From Alphaproteobacteria bacterium (GTDB lineage: Bacteria; Pseudomonadota; Alphaproteobacteria; Micropepsales; Micropepsaceae), in assembly GCA_947465395.1 (NCBI GenBank), contig CANIAL010000006.1:1-64000 (forward strand): a stretch of 64,000 nt of DNA, written 5' to 3'. The notes below the pieces were generated by a model. It did no database searches and was not told where the DNA came from. It worked only from the letters and a program-made list of their open reading frames with translations. Position 1 is the stretch's first letter. The number at the start of each line of letters is the position of its first letter. The position numbers and the translations under genes were made by a program. Below, piece after piece: positions 37,327 to 47,073 of the stretch.

Positions 37327-37854
37327 CTAGCGCGCTTCGCTTCGGATCATGGCCAGGGTCTGGCTGAGCCGCCCCGAATTGCCAAAGGCAAAGCCGGGAT
37401 CATAGGCCACGTCATCCACCCGCCAGCCCGATGGCGTATTCACCATCAGCAAGGTGTCGGTCCAGGCCAGCGGGCCCGGCAAGTTGCTCTTGCCGGAATG
37501 GACATAAGAAACCTTGCAGGTGCCGCGCTGCGTATCGCCCATGCACGGCCCCAGGCGAGAATTGCTGGCCCCTTCCACAAAGGCGGTGAAGATGTCGCCT
37601 TCGATCAGGGGCGGCATGGCCTTGCCCTTGGTGGAGCCGCGTTTCTCCGCCGCTTCCGCCGCACTTAAAGATTGCAGCAGGCCTGGCGAGACATAGGGCG
37701 CAAAGCGGGCCCGCGCCGCGCTGTCGGGAATGCCGCCGGGAAAAGCCTGGTACGCCGCCAGGAAACCATTGACGGCCCCTGCCATGGCCGCGCTGTCGTC
37801 AGCGGCCCACGCCGGCGATGCCATCAGCACCAGGAAAAGCAGCGTGCGCTTCAC
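37327..37854 (-). CDS. Secreted protein, DUF3828-like
   Basis: 175 residues with a clear signal peptide ([17 protein letters not shown], cut before ADDS). The mature part has FLAAYQAFP...[33 protein letters not shown], a Cys pair ([15 protein letters not shown]) likely to form a disulfide, [22 protein letters not shown]. The pattern of an N-terminal helix pair and a late WRVDDV strand recalls DUF3828 lipoproteins such as YbjP. Its start overlaps the mscL stop (ATGA). Confidence 0.75.
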   Translation of the reverse strand: MKRTLLFLVLMASPAWAADDSAAMAGAVNGFLAAYQAFPGGIPDSAARARFAPYVSPGLLQSLSAAEAAEKRGSTKGKAMPPLIEGDIFTAFVEGASNSRLGPCMGDTQRGTCKVSYVHSGKSNLPGPLAWTDTLLMVNTPSGWRVDDVAYDPGFAFGNSGRLSQTLAMIRSEAR

Positions 37855-38261
37855 CCGCGCGCTTTCAGGGAATCGCGAATCTGGCGCAGCAGCAGGACAT
37901 CTTCGGGTGTTTCGGGCGCAGGCGCAGGCTTTGGCGTCAGCTTGTTGATCTGGCGGATCAGCAGGAACAGCACGAAGGCCACGATGGCGAAATTGATCAC
38001 CGCATTGACGAACAGCCCGTAATTGATGGTGACAGCCTTGGCGGCCTTGGCAGCGGCCAGCGTGTCCACGGCGCGGTCACCCTTGATCACGAAAAAGAAG
38101 TTGGAAAAATCCACCCCGCCCAGCGCCAGCCCGATGGGCGGCATGATGATGTCATTGACCAGCGAGGTGACGATGCCGGTGAAGGAGGCGCCGATGATCA
38201 CGCCCACCGCCAGGTCCAGCACATTGCCGCGCATGGCGAATTTCTTGAATTCTTCCAACAT
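37851..38261 (-). CDS. mscL: Large-conductance mechanosensitive channel
   Basis: Pressure-release channel opened by membrane tension in hypo-osmotic shock. 136 residues with the N-terminal helix [25 protein letters not shown], seen in parts, pore helix TM1, FFFVIKG, TM2 ([23 protein letters not shown], seen in parts) and the C-terminal helix [15 protein letters not shown]. Normal length. First gene of a pair with the downstream secreted protein. Confidence 0.97.
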   Translation of the reverse strand: MLEEFKKFAMRGNVLDLAVGVIIGASFTGIVTSLVNDIIMPPIGLALGGVDFSNFFFVIKGDRAVDTLAAAKAAKAVTINYGLFVNAVINFAIVAFVLFLLIRQINKLTPKPAPAPETPEDVLLLRQIRDSLKARG

Positions 38262-38329
38262 GAAAATCCCTGCCCTTGAAAATACGGCCCAAGGCTAAAC
38301 CCGGTACGCGCCAAGTCAATCCGCAGAGA

Positions 38330-38716
38330 TCACGCCTGGCGTCTGTCGTTGCGCAGGTAAAGAAGAATGGCGACGCCCAGCATGGTGCCGGTCAGGGCGC
38401 CCAGCGTGTTGGCCACGAAATCAAAGACATCGGCATCGCGCCCGGTCATGCCCTGCACGATCTCCAGCACGCCCCCCAGCGCGATCACGCCCAGCACCGC
38501 CCAGGTCAGTATACGCTGGATGCCCAGGGCCAAGGTGGCCATGCCAGCCAGGCCGAAATAGGCGATGAAATGCTCCGCCTTGTCCCAGCCGAAAAGCTGA
38601 TTGACGGCGTCAGGGGGATGGGGCGTCAACTCGCCCCACATGATCAACGCCACGCCGGGCCAGAACAGCCACACGCCCAGCCAATGGCCAGTCCGCATCA
38701 ATTTTTCTTTCCACAT
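38330..38716 (-). CDS. VanZ-like family membrane protein
   Basis: About 128 residues (start MWKEKLMRTGHW at 38716; the frame is open to 38773). Four membrane segments: about 10-28, 52-66, 68-88 and 103-121. The VanZ pattern is present: WDKAEHFIAYFGLAGMA, and VLEIVQGMTGRDADVFDFVANTLGALTG with the DxxDxxANTxGxxxG motif. Members are of unknown function; one is linked to teicoplanin tolerance in Enterococcus, which does not apply here. Confidence 0.85.
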   Translation of the reverse strand: MWKEKLMRTGHWLGVWLFWPGVALIMWGELTPHPPDAVNQLFGWDKAEHFIAYFGLAGMATLALGIQRILTWAVLGVIALGGVLEIVQGMTGRDADVFDFVANTLGALTGTMLGVAILLYLRNDRRQA

Positions 38717-38854
38717 GGGATCGCCCTGCCTCAATCGCAGCAATTCTAGCGCGAAATTAAGGCGCGGGCGCAAAGGCGCTAGCCGGGCACCGGAGCAAAG
38801 TTGCCCATGCCCGCAAAGCGGACAAGAAGATTGGGGCCGGAGGGGTATAAAAGT

Positions 38855-39544
38855 TCAGGCAGACCTTGCGTTGGCGACCAGCGCCTGCGGCACCTTGATG
38901 CGGAACGCCGTGCCCAGCGTGTCGGAGTTGATTTGCAATGTGCCGCCCATTTCGCTGGTCAGCGCCCGCATCAGCTGGAAGCCAATGCCGCCGCCATGCT
39001 GGCTGTCAAAGCCTTCCGGCAGGCCCACGCCATCATCGCTGACGCAGATTTCCAGCAATCCATCGGCATGGGATTGGCAATCCACCATCAGGCGCACCGG
39101 CACGCCCCCTGCCGGATGGGCATATTTGAGGGCGTTGGTGATGATCTCGCACACCACCAGGGTCAGGGACTGCACATGGCGCGTCAGGACCAGGCAGGCC
39201 CCGCCCGTATGCTCCACATGCACCGGCTGGTGTTCGGAGGAAAAGGCGCTCACCAGCATGTTGGTGACGTCGCGCAGATGCGTGTCCAGCGGAACGGCGG
39301 CGTCAACCGGCATCTGGGCCAGCATGCGGTGAAGCTGGCCGATGGTGGAAATGCGCGCCGCCATGCCATCGAACATCATCTTGAGTTCGGCGGTGCTGGG
39401 CGGCGCCGTGCCCTTGCCCAGGGCGCGGGCCTGCATGCGGACCATGCCGCTGAGCAGTGCCAGGCTGTTGGCCACCCGGTGATTGGCTTCGGCCAGGAGA
39501 TCCTTGGAAGAGAGGGCTGTCGTGTCGAATGTGCCGGTATTCAT
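38855..39544 (-). CDS. Free-standing HisKA_2-type histidine kinase
   Basis: 229 residues with no sensor domain or membrane segment. The phospho-acceptor His22 is in LLAEANHRVANSLALLSGM, the HisKA_2 pattern, and the ATPase domain has EIITNALKYAHP, VSDDGVGLP and GGGIGFQLM. HisKA_2/HWE kinases commonly feed PhyR in the alphaproteobacterial general stress response. No response regulator is adjacent. It has a good housekeeping promoter (TATAAT -10) and diverges from a ribbon-helix-helix gene with an EcfG-type promoter. Confidence 0.88.
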   Translation of the reverse strand: MNTGTFDTTALSSKDLLAEANHRVANSLALLSGMVRMQARALGKGTAPPSTAELKMMFDGMAARISTIGQLHRMLAQMPVDAAVPLDTHLRDVTNMLVSAFSSEHQPVHVEHTGGACLVLTRHVQSLTLVVCEIITNALKYAHPAGGVPVRLMVDCQSHADGLLEICVSDDGVGLPEGFDSQHGGGIGFQLMRALTSEMGGTLQINSDTLGTAFRIKVPQALVANARSA

Positions 39545-39568
39545 GCCAAGCCACCTTTCGTGAGCCGG

Positions 39569-39598
39569 ATTATAAGGCCCTCAAAATGACAGGCACAA
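39569..39598 (-). promoter_or_regulatory. Predicted housekeeping promoter of the HisKA_2 kinase gene
   Basis: On the minus strand TTGTGC, an 18-base spacer and a perfect TATAAT (39574-39569), 25 bp before the kinase start. Confidence 0.55.
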
Positions 39599-39673
39599 GA
39601 CAAAAAACTGTGCTATGTCATACACTTAGATGAGTATTTGGCCATTTCTGAGCAGGCGCCGTCCTTGGTGCAA

Positions 39674-39699
39674 GGAACTTTGGCGTGGGGTTCCCCGTT
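39674..39699 (+). promoter_or_regulatory. EcfG-type (general stress sigma) promoter
   Basis: GGAAC (39674-39678), 17-base spacer, CGTT (39696-39699), a full consensus match. The -10 box is inside a CCCCGTT-TT-AACGGGG inverted repeat (39693-39708) that could be an operator. It points at the ribbon-helix-helix gene 75 bp downstream. Confidence 0.7.
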
Positions 39700-39774
39700 T
39701 TAACGGGGTACATGTAATTAGGCATTGAGTTAGTAGATTTAGTCTTTTGTGCATTTCTGTACCAAAGGTGGGTA

Positions 39775-39996
39775 ATGTCTGAGCTGACGCGCGGGGAACG
39801 CCTGCAAATCATGCTGACGGCTGAGGAATTGAAGGCGCTGGACAATTGGCGCTTCGCCAAGCGTATGCCCAGCCGGGCCGCCGCCATCCGCGAGCTGTTG
39901 AAACGGGGCCTGACCGCCGAAGGCTTTGCCGTGGCCGAAGACGGCAGCAAGTCCCAGGATTTCGGCGTCACGGGCGTAGCCGTCCCCGAGGAATAG
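39775..39996 (+). CDS. Ribbon-helix-helix DNA-binding protein
   Basis: 73 residues. The RHH core is ERLQIMLTAEELKALDNWRF...RMPSRAAAIRELLKRGLTAEG: one strand (LQIML) and two helices, as in CopG/Arc-type dimers. The Gly/Ser-rich tail is probably flexible. No toxin gene is adjacent, so it is a plain regulator, not an antitoxin. It has an EcfG promoter motif upstream and may bind the inverted repeat over its own -10 box. Confidence 0.8.
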   Translation: MSELTRGERLQIMLTAEELKALDNWRFAKRMPSRAAAIRELLKRGLTAEGFAVAEDGSKSQDFGVTGVAVPEE

Positions 39997-40023
39997 AAAA
40001 CCCCCGAAAATCGCCATATCGCC

Positions 40024-40051
40024 TTGCCACAAGGCCGGTTTTGCCTATAGA
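40024..40051 (+). promoter_or_regulatory. Predicted promoter of rpmI-rplT
   Basis: TTGCCA, 16-base spacer, TATAGA. The leader that follows is about 80 nt and contains a tight hairpin, GCGGCC-CGT-GGCCGC (40110-40124), directly before the AGGAG ribosome site of rpmI. L20 often represses its own operon through such a leader; that role is inferred. Confidence 0.5.
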
Positions 40052-40138
40052 ACGCGCCCTCTTTCGGGCCGCCCGGCTGGGCATGCCGTGGCGACCCTTG
40101 AAAGCTATCGCGGCCCGTGGCCGCAAGAGGAGAGCGAA

Positions 40139-40336
40139 ATGCCCAAGATGAAGACCAAATCGGGCGCTAAAAAGCGCTTCAAATTCACGGCCAATGGCAA
40201 GATCAAGACCCACCAGGTGGGCAAGCGCCACAGGCTGATTTCCAATTCACCCGCCCGTACCCGCGATCTGCGCGGCACCGCGGTTCTGTCATCGTCCGAA
40301 ACCCAGCGCGTCAAGCGCTGGATGCCGTACGGTTGA
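40139..40336 (+). CDS. rpmI: 50S ribosomal protein L35
   Basis: 65 residues, [23 protein letters not shown] and [16 protein letters not shown], seen in parts. The ATG at 40139 follows AGGAG by 8 bases; an open stretch upstream is not coding. Followed 13 bp later by rplT. infC, which usually heads this operon, is not here. Confidence 0.97.
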   Translation: MPKMKTKSGAKKRFKFTANGKIKTHQVGKRHRLISNSPARTRDLRGTAVLSSSETQRVKRWMPYG

Positions 40337-40349
40337 GGGGAGAAACGCC

Positions 40350-40709
40350 ATGTCACGCAGTCCCCGTTCCGTACCCAGCCGCGCCCGCCGCAACAAGGTT
40401 CTGAAAGCCGCCAAGGGCTTTCGCGGCCGCCGCAAGAACAACATCACCACGGCCAATGCCGCGGTCGATAAATCGCTGCAGCACAACTATATCGGCCGCA
40501 AGGAAAAGAAGCGCAATTTCCGCGCCCTCTGGATCCAGCGCATCAACGCCGCCGTGCGCGAGCATGGCCTGACCTATAGCCGCTTTATCAGCGGGCTGGC
40601 GGGCGCGGGCATCGAGATTGACCGCAAGGTCCTTTCCGATCTGGCCGTGCACGAACCGGCGGCCTTCAAGGCCCTGGTGGATCAGGCGGGCGCTGCCGCC
40701 AAGGCCTGA
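40350..40709 (+). CDS. rplT: 50S ribosomal protein L20
   Basis: 119-residue early 23S rRNA assembly protein: [28 protein letters not shown] start, then [34 protein letters not shown] and [14 protein letters not shown] [13 protein letters not shown], each seen in parts. Standard length. A GCCTGCT-ATGAA-AGCAGGC hairpin follows before pheS. Confidence 0.98.
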   Translation: MSRSPRSVPSRARRNKVLKAAKGFRGRRKNNITTANAAVDKSLQHNYIGRKEKKRNFRALWIQRINAAVREHGLTYSRFISGLAGAGIEIDRKVLSDLAVHEPAAFKALVDQAGAAAKA

Positions 40710-40725
40710 TCGGACGCCACCTGAA

Positions 40726-40744
40726 GCCTGCTATGAAAGCAGGC
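40726..40744 (+). promoter_or_regulatory. Hairpin between rplT and pheS
   Basis: A perfect 7-bp stem GCCTGCT/AGCAGGC with an ATGAA loop, no T-run after it. It may act as a processing or partial termination signal between ribosomal-protein and pheST transcripts; no leader peptide with a run of Phe codons is visible, so phenylalanine attenuation is not supported. Confidence 0.45.
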
Positions 40745-40768
40745 GGGTGATTCCTCAATCGGGCTTTG

Positions 40769-41851
40769 ATGAGCGATCTGGGCAAACTGCAATCGGAGCT
40801 TCTGGCGCGGATCACCGCGGCCACCGACGAAGCCGCGCTTGAAGCCCTGCGCGTGGAAGCGTTGGGCAAGAAAGGCTCCATCAGCGAGCTTTTGAAAACC
40901 CTTGGCAGCATCAGCCCGGAAGAACGCAAAGTCCGCGGGCCCGCGTTGAACGGCCTGCGCGATGCGGTGGCGGACGCCATCGCTGGCCGCAAGGCGCAGT
41001 TGGGTGATGCGGCGCTGGATGCGCGCCTGAAATCCGAGACGGTTGATGTCAGCCTGCCGCCGCGACCCACAGCGCAAGGCAGCGTCCATCCCATTTCCCA
41101 GGTGCTGGAAGAAATCACCGCCATCTTCGCCGACATGGGTTTCGCCGTGGCCGAAGGCCCGGACGTGGAATTCGACGATTACAATTTCACCAAGCTGAAC
41201 ATTCCGCCCAACCACCCCGCCCGCCAGATGCAGGACACGTTTTATATGTCCGGCGGTGAAGTCGGGAAGGAGGCCAATGTGCTTCGCACCCACACTTCGC
41301 CGGTGCAGGTGCGCACCATGCTGGCGCAGAAGCCGCCCATCCGCGTGATCTCGCCGGGCCGTGCCTACCGCGTGGATTCGGACGCCACCCATTCGCCCAT
41401 GTTCCACCAGGTGGAAGCCTTGGTGGTGGACCGGGGCATTCACCTGGGTCATTTGAAATGGACCATCGAGGAATTCTGCAAGGCGTTCTTTGAAATTGAC
41501 GCCATCGAGCTTCGTGCCCGCCCCAGCTTCTTTCCCTTCACCGAGCCGTCGCTGGAATGGGACATGCGCTGCGACCGCAGCGTGCCGGGCCAGATCAAGT
41601 TCGGCCAGGGCAATGACTGGCTGGAATTGGGCGGATCGGGGATGGTCAATCCCAAGGTCCTGTCCGGCTGCGGCATTGATCCCGCGCAATATTCCGGTTT
41701 CGCGTTCGGCTTTGGCCTGGACCGCATGGCGATGCTGAAATACGCCATTCCCGACATTCGCGGCTTCTTTGAATCCGACATCCGCTGGCTGAAGCATTAC
41801 GGCTTTGCGGCGCTGGACATTCCGACGCTTTATGGCGGGCTGAGCAAGTGA
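40769..41851 (+). CDS. pheS: Phenylalanyl-tRNA synthetase alpha subunit
   Basis: Catalytic subunit of the heterotetramer that charges tRNA-Phe. 360 residues: N-terminal coiled coil ([16 protein letters not shown]...), class II motif 1 region [17 protein letters not shown], motif 2 [24 protein letters not shown], seen in parts, and motif 3 [16 protein letters not shown]. Ends four bases inside pheT (GTGA). Confidence 0.98.
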   Translation: MSDLGKLQSELLARITAATDEAALEALRVEALGKKGSISELLKTLGSISPEERKVRGPALNGLRDAVADAIAGRKAQLGDAALDARLKSETVDVSLPPRPTAQGSVHPISQVLEEITAIFADMGFAVAEGPDVEFDDYNFTKLNIPPNHPARQMQDTFYMSGGEVGKEANVLRTHTSPVQVRTMLAQKPPIRVISPGRAYRVDSDATHSPMFHQVEALVVDRGIHLGHLKWTIEEFCKAFFEIDAIELRARPSFFPFTEPSLEWDMRCDRSVPGQIKFGQGNDWLELGGSGMVNPKVLSGCGIDPAQYSGFAFGFGLDRMAMLKYAIPDIRGFFESDIRWLKHYGFAALDIPTLYGGLSK

Positions 41852-44253
41852 AACTCACCCTCTCCTGGCTGAAAGAACATCTGGACACCGACGCCGATGT
41901 GCAGACCATCGCCGACAAGCTGACCTCCATCGGGCTGGAAGTGGAAAGCATCACCGACGCCGGTGCGGCACTGAATGATTTCACCGTGGCCGAAATCGTC
42001 ACGGCGGAAAAGCATCCCAACGCCGACAAGTTGCGCCTGTGTGTTGTCAATGCCGGTGACGCGCAGCCATTGCAGATCGTTTGCGGCGCGCCCAATGCCC
42101 GCGCCGGCATCAAGGTGGTGCTGGCCCGTCCCGGCACCGTGATCCCCGCCAGCGGCGAGACATTGAAGATCGGCGCCATTCGCGGCGTGGAATCCCGTGG
42201 CATGATGTGTTCGGCACGTGAACTCAACCTGGGCCAGGATCATGACGGCATCATCGAGCTGGATGCCAAGGCCAAGGTTGGTACCAAGGCCGCCCAGGCG
42301 CTGGCCAGCATGGGCCTTCTCAACACCGATCCGGTGCTGGAGGTGTCCATCACGCCAAACCGCGGCGATGCCGCCAGCGTCTGGGGCATTGCGCGCGATC
42401 TTGCTGCTGCCGGGCTGGGCAAGCTGAAGACTGAAAAGGTGCAGCCGGTAGCGGGCAAATTCCCCAGCCCCAAAAAGATCACGTTGGATTTCGCGCCCGA
42501 AGAAAAAAACGCCTGTCCCATTTTTGCGGGGCGTCTCATTCGCGGCGTCAAGAATGGCCCGGCCCCAAAATGGGTGCAGGACCGTTTCAAATCCGTGGGC
42601 ATGAAATCGATTTCCGCGCTGGTGGATGTGACCAACCTGGTGGCGCAGGACCGCGGCCGCCCGCTGCATGTCTTCGACGCGGATCGCCTGTCCGGAAACC
42701 TGTCGGCCCGCATGGCCAAGGATCACGAACAGGTGCTGGCGCTGGACGGCAAGACCTATGTGCTGGACGCGCAGACGGTCGTGATCGCCGATGACAGTTT
42801 TGCGCGCGGCATTGCCGGCGTCATGGGCGGCGAGGATACGGGCTGTTCGCTGGAAACGGTGAATGTGTTCCTGGAATCGGCCTGGTTCGATCCGGCGCGG
42901 GTGGCGCGGGCGGGCCGCAAGCTGGGCATTATTTCCGATGCGCGTTACCGCTTTGAGCGCGGGGTTGATCCGCAGTTCGTGCTGCCGGGGCTGGAGCTGG
43001 CGACGCAGCTGATCCTGGAATGGTGCGGCGGCGAAGCATCAGACGTTGTGATCGCGGGCGAGCTGCCCCCGCCGCACAAGCACATCGAATTCAATCCGGC
43101 GCTGGTGGAAACACTGGGCGGCATGAAAATCCCCCGCGCCGAAGTCATCCGCATATTGGAAGGGCTGGGCTTTACCGTCCTGCCGCATGACACCTTGCAT
43201 GTGACGCCGCCAAGCTGGCGCCATGACGTGGACGGCCCCGCCGATTTGGTGGAAGAGGTCATGCGCATTCACGGCCTGGCCGGTGTCGCCTCCACTGCCT
43301 TGCCGCGCACCCATGCCGTGGCAAAACCCGTTCTGACCGGCGGCCAGCGCCGCGCCCGCACCGTGCGCCGTACGCTTGCCGCGCGCGGCTTCAACGAATG
43401 CGTCAGCTTTTCCTTTATCGCGCGGGATCAGGCGAAATTGTTCGGCGGCGGCGATGATGCGCGCCAGCTTGCCAATCCCATCGCCTCCGACTTGGATGCG
43501 CTGCGCCCCAGCCTGTTGCCGTCGTTGCTGGCAGCCGCGGGCCGCAATGCCGCCCATGGCATCGGCGAGATGATGTTGTTCGAGGTTGGCCCCGCTTTCC
43601 AGGGCGGCACACCGGGCGCACAAAGCCTGAACGTGGCGGGCATCATCGTGGGCGACGCCGCCCGCGACTGGCTGAAATCCGGCCATGCCGCCGATGTGTT
43701 CGACGCCAAATCCGCCATGCTGGCCGCATTGGATGCCGCCATGAACGGCGCGCCGCCGGTCAGCGAAGGCGCGCCAAACTGGTTTCATCCCGGCCGCAGC
43801 GGCAAGGCCGCGCTGGGACCGAAGGAGGTTGGCGCCTTTGGCGAAATCCATCCGCGCATATTGGCGGCGTTCGACCTGAAAATGCCGGTGGCGGGTTTTG
43901 AAATAAACCTGGACGCCCTGCCCGAGGCAAAGGCCAAATCAAAAGCGCGGCCCTTGTTCACGCCATCGCCGTATCAGGCGATCAGCCGCGATTTTGCATT
44001 CGTGGTGGACCAGAACGTCGCGGCGGACGCGATTGTCAAAGCCGCGCGCAGCGCCGAGCGCGCCCTGATCGAAAGCATCACCTTGTTCGACGTCTATCAG
44101 GGCAAGGGCGTGGCGGAGGGCAAGAAATCGGTGGCAATCGCCGTGCGGCTGCAACCCAAGGACAAGACCCTCACCGAAGCAGAAATCGAAGCGGTGGCGC
44201 AGAAGATCGTGGCGGGTGTTATGAAAGCAACGAACGCTACTCTGCGAAGCTGA
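41848..44253 (+). CDS. pheT: Phenylalanyl-tRNA synthetase beta subunit
   Basis: 801 residues with all usual domains: EMAP/tRNA-binding domain near the start ([23 protein letters not shown]), B3/B4 editing domain, B5, catalytic-like core ([18 protein letters not shown]) and the C-terminal anticodon-binding FDX-ACB domain ([17 protein letters not shown]). GTG start overlapping pheS. The last 17 bases overlap a convergent methyltransferase gene. Confidence 0.98.
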   Translation: MKLTLSWLKEHLDTDADVQTIADKLTSIGLEVESITDAGAALNDFTVAEIVTAEKHPNADKLRLCVVNAGDAQPLQIVCGAPNARAGIKVVLARPGTVIPASGETLKIGAIRGVESRGMMCSARELNLGQDHDGIIELDAKAKVGTKAAQALASMGLLNTDPVLEVSITPNRGDAASVWGIARDLAAAGLGKLKTEKVQPVAGKFPSPKKITLDFAPEEKNACPIFAGRLIRGVKNGPAPKWVQDRFKSVGMKSISALVDVTNLVAQDRGRPLHVFDADRLSGNLSARMAKDHEQVLALDGKTYVLDAQTVVIADDSFARGIAGVMGGEDTGCSLETVNVFLESAWFDPARVARAGRKLGIISDARYRFERGVDPQFVLPGLELATQLILEWCGGEASDVVIAGELPPPHKHIEFNPALVETLGGMKIPRAEVIRILEGLGFTVLPHDTLHVTPPSWRHDVDGPADLVEEVMRIHGLAGVASTALPRTHAVAKPVLTGGQRRARTVRRTLAARGFNECVSFSFIARDQAKLFGGGDDARQLANPIASDLDALRPSLLPSLLAAAGRNAAHGIGEMMLFEVGPAFQGGTPGAQSLNVAGIIVGDAARDWLKSGHAADVFDAKSAMLAALDAAMNGAPPVSEGAPNWFHPGRSGKAALGPKEVGAFGEIHPRILAAFDLKMPVAGFEINLDALPEAKAKSKARPLFTPSPYQAISRDFAFVVDQNVAADAIVKAARSAERALIESITLFDVYQGKGVAEGKKSVAIAVRLQPKDKTLTEAEIEAVAQKIVAGVMKATNATLRS

Positions 44254-45046
44254 GCAGCGACGGCGCCGCACCCACTTCCTTCGCCAGTTTTTCAAATTCG
44301 ATCCGCGCACGCGGGTTGGATTTCTGGTGCCGCTCCGCATAGATGAATTCATTCTTCAGCGAATGCTCCAGCCCGGTCAGCTCGGTCACCCGCACCTTGT
44401 AGCCATGCGCTTCCAAAAATAACCCGCGCAGCACATTGGTGACATGGGCGCCGAATTCGCGCCGCTGGATGGGATGGCGCCAAAGCTGTTCCAGCGCGCC
44501 GGTCTTGTCCGACAGCTGACGCGCCATTTCCGCCTGGCAGCAAGGCACCAGCGCCACATATTTTGCGTCATGGCGCAGCGCGAACAATATCGCCTCGTCC
44601 GTGGCGGTGTCACAGGCGTGAAGCGCCGTGACGATATCAACCTTGCCCATGTCGGCTTCGGCGATCCGGCCTTCGACAAAGCTCATGCGCGCAAAACCGC
44701 TTTCGGCGGCGATGGCCCGCGCCTTGGCCACCAATTCGGGCCGGGCTTCCACCGCCGCCACCTGCCCGCGCCCGGCGGGGCCGAAATAAAGGTCATAAAG
44801 CACGAACCCCAGATAGGATTTGCCCGCGCCTAGGTCGGCCAGCACCGGTTCCGCTTTTTCGCCCAGGGCCGCGTCAATGGCGGGCTTTATCAACTGGGCC
44901 AGGTGCTGCACCTGTTTCAGCTTGCGGCGGCTGTCGGCATTGATGCCGCCATTCTGGGTCAGGATGTGCAGCGCCTTCAGCAAGGCCACGGACTGGCCCG
45001 GCCAAAGCTCTTTCAGATCGGTTTTTGGGCTGTTTTCGGGCGGCAT
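44237..45046 (-). CDS. SAM-dependent methyltransferase (Methyltransf_32-like)
   Basis: 269 residues. SAM loop VLADLGAGKSYLGFVLYDL (about 68-86), acidic strand VAAVEARPEL, VDIVTALHACDTATDEAI, and the unusual LVPCCQAEMARQL motif, which together mark the Methyltransf_32 group whose members include RNA methyltransferase-like proteins. The N-terminal QNGGINADSRRKLKQVQHLAQLI, seen in parts, fits the same group. Substrate unknown. ATG at 45046 chosen; a longer frame upstream runs antisense to lepA and is not coding. Confidence 0.84.
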   Translation of the reverse strand: MPPENSPKTDLKELWPGQSVALLKALHILTQNGGINADSRRKLKQVQHLAQLIKPAIDAALGEKAEPVLADLGAGKSYLGFVLYDLYFGPAGRGQVAAVEARPELVAKARAIAAESGFARMSFVEGRIAEADMGKVDIVTALHACDTATDEAILFALRHDAKYVALVPCCQAEMARQLSDKTGALEQLWRHPIQRREFGAHVTNVLRGLFLEAHGYKVRVTELTGLEHSLKNEFIYAERHQKSNPRARIEFEKLAKEVGAAPSLLSFAE

Positions 45047-45127
45047 AAGCCCATGATCGCATGCCTGAAACCGGGCCGCAAAAGCCCCATTGGAGCCTGC
45101 CCGGCCATCTGCTAGACCCCGGCGCAA

Positions 45128-46930
45128 ATGACAGACTTGGCCCAAATCCGCAATTTTTCCATTGTCGCCCATATCGACCATGGCAAATCCACCCTGGCCG
45201 ACCGGCTGATCCAGCAGACCGGCACCGTTTCCACGCGCGACATGACCAACCAGATCCTGGATTCGATGGATATCGAGCGGGAACGCGGCATCACCATCAA
45301 GGCCCAGACCGTGCGGCTGGATTACAAGGCGGCCGACGGCAAGGATTATGTCCTGAACCTGATGGACACGCCCGGCCATGTGGACTTCGGGTACGAAGTG
45401 TCGCGCTGCCTTGCCGCCTGTGAAGGCGCGCTGCTGGTGGTGGACGCCAGCCAGGGCGTGGAAGCCCAGACGCTTGCCAACGTCTATCAGGCGATTGATG
45501 CGGGCCTGGACATCGTGCCGGTGCTGAACAAGATCGACCTGCCCGCCGCAGAACCCGAGCGCGTCAAGCAGCAGATCGAAGACGTGATCGGCATTGACGC
45601 ATCGGAAGCGATTCCGATCAGCGCCAAGACCGGCATCGGCATTGACCTGGTGCTGGAAGCCGTCGTCACCCGCCTGCCGCCGCCCAAGGGCGAACGGGAT
45701 GCACCGCTGAAGGCGCTGTTGATCGATTCCTATTACGACGCCTATCTGGGCGTGGTGGTCCTGGTGCGCATCATTGATGGCGAACTGAAGAAGGGCCAGA
45801 AAATCCGCATGATGGCCGCCGACGCGGTTTACCAGGTGGAACAGATCGGCGTCTTCAAGCCCAAGAAAGTGGGCGTGGAAAAACTTGGCCCCGGCGAAGT
45901 GGGTTACATCACCGCCCAGATCAAGCAGGTGGCCGATACCAAAGTCGGCGACACCATCACCGATGAACGCAAGGGCACGGCCCATGCCCTGCCCGGTTTC
46001 AAGCCGGCGCAGCAGGTTGTGTTCTGCGGCCTCTTCCCGGTGGATGCGGCGCTGTTCGAGGATCTGCGCGAGGCGCTGGGCAAGCTGCATCTCAACGATG
46101 CCAGCTTTACGTATGAGACGGAATCATCCGCCGCCTTGGGCTTTGGCTTCCGCTGCGGTTTCCTGGGCCTGCTGCATCTGGAAATCGTGCGCGAGCGGCT
46201 GGAACGCGAATTCAATCTGGACCTGATCACCACCGCGCCGTCCGTCATCTATCACATCTACATGAATGACGGCACGATGAAGGAATTGCACAACCCGGCC
46301 GACATGCCCGATGTGACCTATATCGATCACATCGAAGAACCCTGGATCAAGGCCACCATCCTGGTGCCGGATGAATATCTGGGTTCGGTTTTGAAATTGT
46401 GCGAGGACCGCCGCGGGCGTCAGGTCGAACTGACGTACGCCGGTAACCGCGCCATGGTGATCTACATGCTGCCTCTGAACGAGGTGGTGTTCGATTTCTA
46501 TGACCGGCTGAAAAGCGTGTCGCGCGGCTATGCAAGCTTCGACTACCACATCGAGAAATACGAAGAGGGCGATCTGGTGAAAATGTCCATCCTGGTCAAT
46601 GACGACCCGGTGGATGCGCTGTCCATGGTCGTCAACCGCGCCCGCGCCGAAGGCCGGGGCCGTTCCATGTGCGAAAAGCTCAAAGACCTGATCCCGCGCC
46701 ACATGTTCAAGATTCCCATCCAGGCGGCGATTGGCGGCAAGGTGATCGCCCGCGAAACGCTGTCTGCCCTGCGAAAAGACGTCACCGCCAAATGCTATGG
46801 CGGCGACATCAGCCGCAAGCGCAAGCTGCTGGACAAGCAGAAAGAGGGCAAGAAGAAGATGCGCCAGTTCGGCAAGGTCGAGATTCCCCAGGAAGCCTTC
46901 ATTGCCGCGCTGAAGATGGACGATAATTGA
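45128..46930 (+). CDS. lepA: Elongation factor 4 (back-translocating GTPase LepA)
   Basis: 600-residue ribosomal GTPase. G1 AHIDHGKST (14-22), [12 protein letters not shown] and NKIDLP are intact, followed by domains II to V and the LepA-specific C-terminal domain ([33 protein letters not shown], seen in parts). No frame problem. Stands between two convergent/divergent neighbours and appears monocistronic. Confidence 0.98.
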   Translation: MTDLAQIRNFSIVAHIDHGKSTLADRLIQQTGTVSTRDMTNQILDSMDIERERGITIKAQTVRLDYKAADGKDYVLNLMDTPGHVDFGYEVSRCLAACEGALLVVDASQGVEAQTLANVYQAIDAGLDIVPVLNKIDLPAAEPERVKQQIEDVIGIDASEAIPISAKTGIGIDLVLEAVVTRLPPPKGERDAPLKALLIDSYYDAYLGVVVLVRIIDGELKKGQKIRMMAADAVYQVEQIGVFKPKKVGVEKLGPGEVGYITAQIKQVADTKVGDTITDERKGTAHALPGFKPAQQVVFCGLFPVDAALFEDLREALGKLHLNDASFTYETESSAALGFGFRCGFLGLLHLEIVRERLEREFNLDLITTAPSVIYHIYMNDGTMKELHNPADMPDVTYIDHIEEPWIKATILVPDEYLGSVLKLCEDRRGRQVELTYAGNRAMVIYMLPLNEVVFDFYDRLKSVSRGYASFDYHIEKYEEGDLVKMSILVNDDPVDALSMVVNRARAEGRGRSMCEKLKDLIPRHMFKIPIQAAIGGKVIARETLSALRKDVTAKCYGGDISRKRKLLDKQKEGKKKMRQFGKVEIPQEAFIAALKMDDN

Positions 46931-46931
46931 T

Positions 46932-47013
46932 CGCGACGGGTGTAGCCCGGCAAATCGGTTCGGCGAGCCGATTTGAGCGATCAATGCCCGGAGCGTAAGC
47001 GAAGGGCTGGCGC
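46932..47013. repeat. Composite palindrome downstream of lepA
   Basis: An 11-bp near-perfect hairpin, AAATCGGTTCG and CGAGCCGATTT (46952-46974), is enclosed by AGCCC/GGGCT and TCGCG/CGCGA pairs. The right part GGAGCGTAAGCGAAGGGC resembles the GAGCG-AGCGAA loop of the family 2 repeats. It may be a divergent member of that family or the lepA terminator without a T-run. Confidence 0.45.
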
Positions 47014-47073
47014 GATTAACCAACTCCGCCAAGTCTCCAAGACGCCGCCCGGCCCCCGCGATATGGAAATCGC

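Noticed and set aside
39775..39996. RHH protein as an antitoxin
   Set aside because: No small toxin-like gene is adjacent on either side.
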